The position numbers were made by a program, and so were the translations under genes. A stretch of 64,000 bases of DNA from Arion vulgaris (taxonomy: Eukaryota; Mollusca; Gastropoda; Stylommatophora; Arionidae), in assembly GCA_020796225.1 (NCBI GenBank), contig CM036762.1:49567407-49631406 (forward strand), written 5' to 3'. Below are positions 13,001 through 25,700 of the stretch, in pieces; position 1 is the stretch's first letter, and each line of letters begins with the position of its first letter. Under the pieces are notes generated by a model. It saw only the letters and a list, made by a program, of their open reading frames with translations. It had not been told where the DNA came from and did no database searches.

Positions 13001-16000
13001 GGTAGAAACCACAAGGTTGATACTTACTTTGTCAAGCAGGATAAAGTTTCATCTGTAAAGCCCTTGGTTGTCACTAAAGCATCTGTCTTGCTCAACAACA
13101 ACCTTATGGGAAGAGATGTGGACCACCAAACATCTTTTTCATTTAAATCTGGATATGTACACTGACCATCGGATGCTGATCTCATTCTTTTTCTGGATAA
13201 GTTGGAGAGGTTTGACAGACATCTTGAAGTCACCGAAACATTTTTATTATCTTTAGTTTCAAATTTGTCATTATGTCTCAAATTTGTTGATGATGATGCT
13301 TGATGTTCAGCTGAGGAAGCTACCATTACCTCAGGAGATTCAGAACCTGGTGACATACCGCATAGGCTGTGTTGGGAATCGTTAATGTCAAAAATTGTCT
13401 TTGTGACATTTATGGAAACGTCTGGAGAAGATTCTTGTGAGAAATGAGATGGGCTGTCCTGAGTTGACAAGATAGGGTAAAACTCATCACAGAGTGATAT
13501 GCATTCATGATTCTGCTGTGCAAGTGCCAAACTTTCAGCAGCTTCCACCACAATCTCCCTTACATCAGTGTTCAGAAATGATCCATCTGTGGCTGTTACC
13601 TGAAATTTGAGTTATAGAACGGAAAATCACATTCATCTTCAAAAAAGTATATATATATATATAAAAAGGGTCTAAAGCGAAGGATTGACTTCATTGGACC
13701 AGGTTTGCCATATGACTCCATCCCTGTCAGAAGAGATAGCATGCTATCTACCAAGAGCATTACACAAAGCACAAACTCCGTAGCTCTGGCAACAATTCTA
13801 GGGATCTCATGAAAAAATTGCATGCGTGTCTCGATCCAGATTTGAATCCCCATAACCTTCAGTATGACAGACAAACGACTTAACCACTGAGACTCCTATA
13901 TATATATATTGTACAAGAACAATATTTTCTGAACTCCCCATACTGATAAGACAATACCAACTGTACCACCCTCCTCTATTGCAAACATTCCACCTAAAAT
14001 TCTCTCCTGCTCATATTCAATGTATCCCCATCGTTTACAAATATATAGTTACAAATTTTCTGCTGTATATATTCAATGTATGTTGATAATATACACACAA
14101 ACTATTCTAGATAGATTTTCTCATTAAATAATTTTACAAAATAAACCTAAATTGAGAATTAGTGCTCAGTCCCTTTTAACTTGTTGAAAGTGTCAGCATT
14201 AGAACACTTGCATAGTAGCTCTAGATTTTGGCACTTAATTAAAGCTGGATAACCTAGGGAATTACCCAAACCATGAACTGAACCCCCTTAGCGATGATGA
14301 TTTATGAAAACAAAACATCAAGACACAATCATCCAATAGCATTTGGAGATCACATCTCAAGACACTGACTTGGCTGTACACATCTGGACATGGTGTAGTG
14401 GAGGGTAACGAGTGCTGACTTTCTTGCAAACAATGCCCTGACTCAAGTGGACAGAAGTATGGACAGAGCAGATGTGATCAATGCGTGACGCTCTCATTTG
14501 TGTGATATGGGTCTCAGACACTCGAACAAGAATTAGGAGTTAAGTTTAGACATGCCAGACAGTGTCATCTTCGTGGTAGACAGAGAATATATACTAATCA
14601 ACTTCTCATGGGTGCGGTGAGCAAGTGGACTTTGGGATGACTGCTGCAGCGGAGGACAGAACACACATGGGAATATCCAATGTGCCATGACGTCGATCGT
14701 ATAACATAACAATCATTCAATACTGGATAGTAGGAAAACTATATGATAATAAAAACTTACTGCTGTAATGCTCTCTATATTTTCAAGCAAGCGCAACAAC
14801 TGTAGATAATGACTTGCTGCATCCTTGTACCTGCAAGATAGATAAAAGATTTATGAGGAAGTTTTTTTCTCTTCATTAGTACGCTATGAATTTAGGCATA
14901 GTTACGATATACCAGGAGCCCTGTTATAAGTTATATGAGGACTATCATCATAGCACTCCAGACATGTCCATAGGTGTTCCGATCTCCGCCTCAGCAAATC
15001 CAGCAGTGTCCCAACACGCCAGTTCGCAGTTGATTAATCAATCTCTTCGCATATTTAGTATGTCGTTCTTTTCGGGCTGCACCAATAATAACACCCATCT
15101 CTCTCAATCTGGTCAGCGAGTGGGATTCACAACCCTGAAACTCCTGTTTGGAAAGACGCTCTCAATGCATGACAAATATCATTTTGATCCATGGCAGCTC
15201 CCTCTGATATTGTAGCCAAGCCCACCAATATATCAGCTAGTTCATTACCCCTAACTCCAGCATGCCCAGGGACAAAAATGAAGGTGATTTCTCTGATCAT
15301 TGTCTGTACCAGTAACTCCACCCAGTTGCGACTCACCATTCCTGATTCGACTTTACGAATCATGCTCATGGAGTCAATGAGTATGAAAACACGAGAGTAG
15401 TTGTGAGATGCCAACCATTTCACCGCCTCCGTAACCACCCGAACCTCCATTGTCAAACTACATGTGGCTGTTGCGTAGGTCCCACTGGCCTCTCTTATTA
15501 TTTTCCCTTCTGAGCATGCTAAAAAAGCCCACGCACAGTGTTGTTCGGCGAATGACTGAACCATCGGTGTAAACAGGCGCCCTGACCGCACCTGAATTCA
15601 TAGCAGGTGAATGCAGAAGAAGAATATCTACATTTCAGGGTAGAAGAGAAGTCAGTTTTGAGTGGATGTAAAATGGTAATTTATCCTACACTAGCGGAAC
15701 AAACAACAAACGATGTGTTACCTACCTACACAGTTTAATGCAGCACTTAGCAAGACGATGGAGTGCTAATGGCAAAGTGACATTTGGTATGACTTGGAAT
15801 ACAGACACAATAATAGCATCAATCTCTGTTGTCAATATCTGTGTCTCATTCTTCTTACATTTATCATTTAATACCTAACAAAGACAAAAATGATTTATTA
15901 TATTACATAAGCAAGCAGTCCCTCCATGAGGTAATTAGACTGTAATGACTGGGGAAGGAGGGGGAATGAGAGAGGAAGAAAATGTCAATGCTTCAATGAC

Positions 16001-16627
16001 CCTGTGAGCTATATCGGCAGGAACATTGTTCCTGATAGAGTTATCCATGCCACACAGGTTATAGGAGGAAGGTCAGACTAAACGTGACCTCCTGTGTACG
16101 TTGGGGGTTGAGCGTTGTCCAAACTATCCATCCATATTAAAAAATAGCGTTGTTACAGAAACTAAAAGCATGTTCTTCAACGCAAATAAGATTCAGATCA
16201 ACAAATGTCTTCAGCGAATCCTCAGACTGAGATGGTATAACAGAGTGAAGAATACAGACCTGTGGATAAGGACAGGGCAAGAATCCATGATGACCTAGGT
16301 CAGGAGGAGAAAATAGCGGTGGGTTTGCAAATACTTGCCTGTTGATTTGATTTTCTATCTGTCAGGTTCAGTCTTTACATTTTGCAATAGCACCACATTT
16401 TCACTGCTTTCATTTACTGTTAATCTTACTTGTTCTAAATTCCTGTTTCTGACAGTTTTGCTGTCTAGATATATGTAGTTTGTTATGCAGGGTATAAAGG
16501 CCTCTTTAAGCCAAGGCACACCTCTTTCAACCTAAGAATGAACCTTGTTTTGGTTATATCAAAGCATGTAGGCCAACAGACATGAAAAAAAAAGAATTAA
16601 CAGCTCTCTGAGAATCCAATAGTTGAA

Positions 16628-16702
<75 letters not shown>

Positions 16703-19700
16703 TAAATATTTTTGGGACCTTTACAGAGACAAAACAAAAAGGATAATTCTCATCCAAAATATTTGTAATGTAATATCCAAGTGTCTTCAATATAATAAAA
16801 TGTATTTTCTTCTCTTCATCTTTCAACTCCCAAAGGAGCACAGGTCTTCAATAAACTTCTTCCAGCCATAAAATGACCTTTCCTTAATCTTGTCTCAGGC
16901 AAGTTCCTTGTTAACAGCAACAGAAATATTTATCCAGCAAATAGCTTGTCCTGAGCAGAACTTTGCCACCTTTACAGTCCTTCGGAATTTCTCTCTATCC
17001 TGGGCAGATGTCCCACCTCTGTAGCTGCCATGCTCAAATCATCAGTTACATCCTGAATCCATCTTCTCTGTGGTCTTCCTCTTCTCCTCTTTGCTGGGAT
17101 GCCCCCTTCCATAATGGTTTTCTTCAGCCCTTCGTGTCTCTTTATATGTCCAAAATACTTCAATTTTCTCATTCTTATTTGCAGCATCAGCAAGTTTTCT
17201 TTGATTTTGAGTTCTTTTGATTGATAACATAGTTGAAAAATCAATTAATGCCCTTAAATGCAACTGCTACAGAAGAGTACTCAAAATACTATGGATAGAA
17301 AAAAAAATGTGTTTATTTTACAATAACTCAAAATTAAAGAGAAATGGTTGATAAAAAATACTTTGTAAATATAAAACATGATTCTCTGGAAAAAATGGTT
17401 CTGGAGTTCATGATACCAGGCAGACAAGGAAGAAGATGGATGCAAGATGTCATAGACGAGTTGAGTATGACTGGCAGATGCCAGACACCTCACAAAGGAC
17501 AGTGAGGCATTTAGATCTGCCACCATGGGCTCCAAGTTTAGATGATGATGAATCTGATCTATCCAATATAATCTATAAGATATATCCTTAATAATTCAAC
17601 AGGCAGGATCAGTCCATACCTTGACTAGTAAGTTCAATGATTCTAGCTCCCATTCATGCATTCCCAATAAATTATACACATTTGCAAGGTGCAAAAACAC
17701 AGAATGGTGTCCCCTGTATACTTGTAAAGCATCCTTGTATGTCTGTATAGAAAGTTGTGGACAGCCCTACACAAAAGACAAATATTAGTAAACAAGGCTC
17801 ATATAAAGATATTATACATAAGTATTTATTTCTACATTTCAAGATCTATTAGTGAATATATTTTATGAATTATAAAAAAAAAAGAATTAGTACTCTCTTT
17901 ATGTATCATGTGCTTTGAAGAATGTCCTCATCACAGTCAACCTGAAAGACTCTCACTATCTAGTCAGTTCTTCTACCTCCTCCTTTTACAATTGTCAAAG
18001 TTGTTAGGTGAGATCGAGTTCCTAGTCTTATTGGAGATGGATGAAAAAACGTAGGTCCCATGTTCAATTTGAGCACATAAAAAGAACCCTTGGCAGTTCA
18101 CAATCAAAAAGAGCAGGCTGGAAAGCCACGACCGGTAAAATTCATTAGGAAAAAAAGATTAAAAATAAAATTCCTACAAAATATCTTTACCATCTTCAAA
18201 ATTACATCGGGGAACCTAGCAGGTGCTACGGAGTTTGTGCACTGCCACAGAGATTTTCCTTTGTAAGAAAAATATCAGAGCATACGTAATTACTCACTGA
18301 AGTGCAATGATGATGGTCCTATCAATCAATCAAAGTTAATCCCTTCTTTCGCTCAACAACCCAGGAGGGAAGGTTGTCTAAGGGTAGTTATCCTAAAAGA
18401 AAATAGCAAACTGCTGCCTTGTAGGTCGGATGGAAACAGTCAAAGGCTGACGGAGAGCGAACCCAGTAAATGCTGGCTAAAACCGGACACATAGCTGAAG
18501 GATAAGCACCAGAGCTCCAAATGGCACTGAAGATGTGATGAACCACACCAATGCTAATGCTGCATGAATCAGATTTCCACATGAATGAGATTTATGTTGA
18601 AATCTGGTACACCAGTCTAAGCGGTGATCGCGAGAGAGATCAGGTGTAAGTCAATTTTCACATCATTTGCATTGTTCAATTCCCAGTACATTCTCTATCT
18701 CTCGCAATTGTTCTTTTTGGTCATTTTGATTAGTCTTATTGTGATATATAAACAGCCTTTGCCAAGAACGTTTTTTACGTCACATCATTCAGCGCCATTT
18801 GGAGCTCTGGTGCTTATCCTTCGGCAACGTGTCAGCCAGCGTTTACTGGGTTTGCTCTCCGTCAGCCTTTGGCTGTCCCCAGCCTACCTGTAAGGCAGCA
18901 GGTTGCTATTTCCTTTTAGGGTAGAGACCCTTAGACAGCCTTCTCTCCCGGGTTGTTGATCGTCATCTGCCCAGGTTACCTGTATTTTTTTTTGACTACT
19001 TGGTTTGCCTACCATCCAGTTTTGTGTACGGTTTGCTTCGCTAGCCTTTGATTGTCCCCAATCTAACTACTAGGCAGTAGTACCAGTACATTTAATTCTC
19101 CAGTCACTAAGATGCATATATTTTTTTCCTGATCCAGAAGCACTTGAGCTGAAAGCTCTTCGGCTTGGTGTCATGGACATCATAACCCTTCGGTTCGGTG
19201 CCACGAACACTGTGAATCTTGGGAACCTGTGGCTTTTCTGCCAGTCCGCGGAGTTGAACCCGCACTCACAGAGGACTTGTCACCCGTAGTCCAACGCGCT
19301 ACAAACACGCTGGGCAGGCGGCAAGATGCATATAGGTACCTAGATTTTCTGAGCTGGAGTAAAATTCATAATCAATGTCAAACTACAATTTAAGGGCTCT
19401 GAAGCTGAGATTTTCATAAAGCTGAAAGTAACACCTTGTGTTATAGTGACATCAGTTGTAAACAGTGTTTCAGGTTTTATAACAACTATGAGCTAAATAG
19501 ATTTCCAGCTATTTTATAAGAAGTACTTATAGTTTAAAGACAGAAGAGGATTAGAATCCACAACCTTCAGAACGCAAGGCAAGGGCACAACCACTTACAC
19601 CTCAAATTTTTAGATCTTTTTGTGCTGCTAGTTTACTAGTCAAACTACAATATCGGCTTAATTCAGCCCAGTATACCTGTTGTCGACAAGACAATACTCC

Positions 19701-22700
19701 TATAACAAGAATATACAATAAAAACAAATAAATACTATTAAAAAAAAAAGCTATGCAAGATGGTTATCCTAAAAGACTCCACCTGTAGTAGATAGCATTC
19801 TGCAAACTGACAAAGGAGTATTGATTTTTGTTCAGGATCCAACGGCTGTGAAAGGGTGTCTTTCAGTTTTTTCATAGCTGCTGCGTATTTCTTTTCTTCA
19901 ATGAGTGTTTTGCCTGGAATTGGTTAGATAAACAAGGTCAAAGTTAGGAAGAGAATATTTTCATAGTAATCACTAAAGTAAATATTGTAACAGAATGATA
20001 GTTGCTGTTGGTACGGATTCAGCAGCCGAGTAAGCTTTTGTTTCTTTGTGTCAGTGGAATGCATTGTATTGCTGAAGAGTCTCTGGATTTCCAGCCAACT
20101 CTGGTTTCTTTCCATACCACCATATTGTAGCTTCATACAAACTCCCTACCAAAATGCTTATAATCTACAACTACTTGAGATATTCTTCTTCTTCTTTGCG
20201 TTCGTTCTTTACAACCAATTTTAATCACTCTTTGTGATATGTTTGATCTTTGCCAAGAATGTATATACGTTGCACATTGGTTTGGCAGGCCCTAAACGCA
20301 TAGACTTCTACACGTTTAGGACATGTGCACCCGATTTCAGCCAAACCTCCTTAGTTGCCTCTTACGACATGCATGGCAGGTAACAGTGGTTCTATTCTTT
20401 ACACCCCAAATTTGGGCCCGGTAACCACTCGGGCGACTTGAGATACATAACTGAAGTTTTCATAATAATTAAGACAAATAAATGTTGTGTCTAGATAAAA
20501 ATACAATTTTAATTACAAGCTGTAGAGTCAAAACATCTTGTTAAAAAAAGAAGAATTAGAACACCTTCAACTGTATCACTCTGAAAAACTTAAGTTAAAT
20601 CAGCTACACTAAGCAGAACTCTACAATTCTTAAAAATATGTGCTCCAATCCATAGGACTTCATCCAGATAAATTTACGTATAATCAGCAGTTAAATTTAT
20701 TTGTTCATATGTCCGCAGTGAATTCATGCATAGTCATGGCACCTAATATGGTGCATGACTGATTTTTGTGTGAAGGCTTGCTTTCCTTAACATCAGTGCT
20801 CCTTGCCAATTAGGCAAGTCTTACTCCGACTTCAGAGGTACTTGTAAATTACATTATTTTCAAGTAAAGGATCAGGGTTTCCTGTTGCCCAATCACGCAC
20901 TGTGTGTATACTGAAATTATTTTTTTTAAAAGAACAAGCTGGCTTTGAACTCCAGAATTTCCACGGCACTGTATCACTAGCGGAGAGTACTATCAACTTC
21001 ATTATTGTGACTCCAGCAATCAAATGCAACCAAAATTATATTGTTAATATATGTATACTTTGCAAAAATCAACATAATATAAATAGAATCAAGATAAACA
21101 GCCTTTATACATCAAACCAAATTCAAATTACTCACAATGCAGGAATGTAAACAGCCACTGCCATTGCTTGTACTGTACAGTACCCTCTTCAGAAACCATG
21201 TGAAATGACAGCATAACTAGTCTGGCAACATCTTCCACATACAAATTAGATTCCCCAATAATATCTTCAGTGTTTTCAGGTTTACACAGTATAAGACCTT
21301 GTTTATAGGGAATTACCTCCTGGAGACAAAAAAATTAAATAGTAGTAATTAATGGTTAACATAGGGAAATGATTCTAGACTGCTTTACATCATTGCATGG
21401 TGAAAACAGGATCAGAGCTCATAGCTAGAACAAGAGACAGAGAGTTGTGGAAGGACATGATAATATATGCTTGTTGGCATGGCACTTGATGATGATGATG
21501 AGTAATAAATGACAATATAATTATCTTCATGAATGCCCAGTGGTTACCGGGGCCCAAATTTGGGGTGTAAAGAATAGAACCACTGTTACCTGCCAAGCAT
21601 GTGGTAAGAGGCGACTAAGGAGGTTTGGCTGAAATCGGATGCACATGTCCTAAACGTGTAGAGTCTATGCGTTTAGGGGCCTACAAACCAATGTGCAACG
21701 TATACACGTTCTTGACAAAGATCAAACATTACAAAGAGTGATTAAAATTGGTTGTAAAGAACGAACGCAAAGAAGACGATCTTCATGAAATACAGTAGAT
21801 ATATATTCTGTTGATATGTTCAGTCTACTATATTCTGAAGTGATGAGAAGGATTAGCTGTCATTTAAAAAATCAAATAAGCTTTTAGTGTGAGTCTATAC
21901 ACATTATAAATAGGAGAACGTCTGTAGCTCAAGCGGTAGTGAGCTCGATCACGAACCCAAACGTACCTGGTTCAACCCCCGCGGTGGACAAGTTTGGAAG
22001 CAAATTCGTTTCCGTGGGATTTTTACAAAAAGGTAATAACAGACCTCACCGTTCAGAAAACAATGGCAAACTACTGAATGTATAAGTGGTGCCTAGAAAA
22101 TCAAAGACTCATTTACTGTGGTTGATGGCTACGTCCTTTAGGATATGCCACGATTTGCATTTTCTATACACATTAACCTGTTAAGATAAAGAAAACAAAT
22201 AGTAAATAACCCACTTTCATGCCATGAGTATATTGGAGAATATTAATGGTACAAGATGGTTGATATTGTCCTGATATTGACTGAGGGAAAGACTATGGAA
22301 GATGTCGGTGAATTTGACTACTTTGGAAGTAAGATCAGCCAATCAGGAAGTATAGATGAGGACATTAATGCCAGGATAGGAAAGCCTGACAAGCCTTTGT
22401 TCTCCTGCACACATTGCGGAAATCTACTGTCATATCTACTGAAACAAAGCTCAGGATATTCAGTTCAAATGTAAAATCTGCCTTGTTGTATGTCTCAGAA
22501 ATATAACGAGTCACCAAGCTAAATACAAATAAGATTCAGATTTTTGTCGACAGATGTCTTCTCAGACTGAGATAGTATGACAGAGTTGCAAACATAGACT
22601 TGTGGATAGGAACAGAAGTAGAGCCCATAAGCCAGGATAAAAGCACAAAATAGTTATAGGTCCCACATGCAAAACTGACTGCCCAACATACAGAACCGAT

Positions 22701-25700
22701 TGTTCTACATGCAAGACTAAATGTTTCCCCTGCAAGATATTTAGTGTTCCACATGCAAAACGGACTGTTCCACCTGCAGAATTGTCTGCCCTACATACAA
22801 GACTGATTGTCCCACCTGCAATACTGACTGGTCAACAACCATCATCAGCTGATCCAGAACAACCAACAATTTCACAGTGCTCTCTGGTCCGTCTCTCTGT
22901 CTTTTGTAAATGCAGCATAAACTACAAAGAAGCACAATCCGTCCAAGACAATGTAATACTGCAAAACAAAGCAAACTAATATTATATGGCGCAGTACAAA
23001 AAACACAAACTTTGTTTTCACTAAAATTATAAAACATTATCAGAAAATGAAACAGCAACTATAACTTGTCAGAGTGTAAAAATCACTTCACTTATACACT
23101 TCAGCCACTCCATTAGTCCAATATATCCCAGCTTCCTAATAAGGGTCTGAAAACAAAGACTGACTTCAGTGCATTGGGTTTGATGTGTCTGTGGTCATTC
23201 TTTGCAGGGTGCCCCAAGTCTGACTGAAACTGTACTTCTACTCTGTTCTACACCAGGTTGTCTTTAGTCTGTCTCTCCTTTATCTTCCTTCCACCACTGC
23301 ATGGCAGTTCTTGTGATGGTTTCTGTGTTGTTACCAGGTACATATTTTAATGGGTCTAAACCTGAAGTATTGACTTCATTGCACCGGGTTTTACCCCATA
23401 TGGCCCAGTCCCACTCTGCAGATATGGCTTACTACCTGCCGATAGTATTGCATAAAGCAGAACTCTGTAGCTCCAGCAATAATCCTAGAGGTCTCTGGAA
23501 AAAATGCACCCATGAACAGGATGGCATGGCCCAGATACAAACCCATGACCTTCGGAATACAATGCAAGACCACAGTGACCCCAGACATGTTTTATTCAGC
23601 TCCAGGATTTTCCTATTATCACAAGTTGCATTTCCTTTTGGCTGCACCTGTTGAGCATTTCCTTTTGGCTGCACCTGTTTTGAGCAGTTCTTGGCTGCAC
23701 CTGTTGAGCATTTCCTTTTGGCTGCACCTGTTGATCATTTCCTTTTGGCTGCACCTGTTGAGCATTTCCTTTTGGCTGCACCTGTTGAGCATTTCCTTTT
23801 GGCTGCACCTGTTGAGCAGTTCTTGGCTGCAGATTTTATTTGGTTAAGATATTCTTCTCAGAATGAAATAATTAAGTATGAATATGGCTCCCATCTATCA
23901 CCTTTGAAGAGAAACTATAGGAACGGTAGAACTGAAGTTCTGAAACAACAAAATTATCAGAGAAGCCAGAATTCCAGTTTGAAATAGGTGATGATCACAG
24001 AAAAAGATTTGTATGATAAGCTTCTGTACTGAATTGGTCTTACTCAGAGCCTCCCCATTTTGTCATTCTAGTTGAATGAAATAATGACAGTCTAAATGTT
24101 TGTTTTTCTGTTGTTCTCCAGCATTAAAATCAATACAAAAGTACTGAAAATGCACAGTTCTTATATATACTCAATGTCTGCCTGCCCAGCGTATTCGTAG
24201 TGCATTGGATGACAGGTGACAGGCCCCTGTGAGTGTGGTTCAATTCCGTGGGCTGGCAGAAAAGCCACAGGTTCTCCAGATTTACGATGTCCGTGGCACC
24301 AAACTGAAGGTTTACGATGACCTTGTCACCGAGCCAAAAGCTCAAACGCTTCTATACCGGAAAAAAAAATATACACTCAATCTGGTTTTTGTGTTGTACT
24401 GGAAAGATTTCCAAATATTGTTTAGATTGACAAAAGCAATTCTGACTTTGTTCATTCTTTTGTTGCTATCCTCTGGTATTAACACACTTCCCACTTTCCA
24501 GATATGTAAATGTATCTGCTGCTGCCAGCTCCTGGTTATCTATTTTTACTGGTAAGGGTTGGTTAAATTTAGCGTGATACCTTTTACCTTCTTGAGGTTT
24601 ATGCACAATCCAAGTTGTTAGCTGTGTCTGTACAGCACAGTTTGCCTGTTCATTCTTGAATATGTTGGTAGGAAAGGACCAGCAATGTGATGTCATCTAT
24701 ATAATGTATGTCGTCAGGTGTGGAGGACATTGCCCTTCATATTCCTCTAAGAATATTCTCTATTGTCTGTCTCATCACCCAGTCTATGACAGTCCAGAAG
24801 AGAATGGTTGATATGGGACATCCTTGCAGCATTCCTGTATTTACTTTGAACGACTGGCTACCCTGACCAACACTGCATATGCATTTAGTATACATTACCT
24901 TTGATAATTGTTATCATTTTGTTGACAACTCCACAGATCTCGAAATGTTCCACATGTTATTGCTATGTATACTGTAAGAGAAGAAGAGGAAGACCACGGA
25001 GAAGATGGATTCAGGATGTAACTGATGGTTTGAACATGACGACTGTAGCGGCAGGACATCTGACCTATGAGCGAGAGAAATTCCGGAGGACTGTTGGGGT
25101 GGCAAAGTTCTGCTCAGGACAAGCTATTTGATGATGATGATACTGTAAAAAGTCTTTTTGAAATCTACAAAATTTATTTAAATTTCTCTCTGCCATTCTA
25201 AATTATTGTAGTATATTTGTAGCTAATTCAAAAGAAGTAGCACTGTTTAATTTCTTCCTTTTTTTTAGATTAGGTAATTCAAAAATTGGAGTTGAAGTTA
25301 TGTGACCATATCACTCCACTATACCCTTATCCTTAGGGGCTTTATTTAGGCAAGCTTAAGTCTGAACCTCAATGTCCTTGCATCTTTGTTCAATGAATAT
25401 GTACCCTTGAAGTCTAGTTCCTTTTCCCCCTGAATTTTGCATTCCTGTATATTCTGTAGACCAAATATAATATTTAAATAAAACCAAACAACTTAGTACA
25501 TTTACTTACATCTAAATCTGGCTATAGGATCTTCAACAATTTCCAAAATTTCCTTCATCAGTGTCTCAATATCCACATCTTTCTTATGAGGGTTATAGAG
25601 TACAGCATATGTTTTGAGTGCAAACAGCAAAACTAGAAACAAGTTTTTAAAAAAAAAAAAGAGATTTTCATAATTTTAGTGCAATTTAATTTACTGTTTA

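Noticed and set aside
16554..16841. 95-codon frame with an (YI)n run
   Set aside because: Read through an (AT)n microsatellite.
23095..23150. Candidate missing FANCG exon (minus strand, TLIRKLGYIGLMEWLKCISE frame)
   Set aside because: Its apparent acceptor belongs to a repeat start (gggtctgaaaac), no GT donor keeps phase, and phase 1 entry gives a stop.
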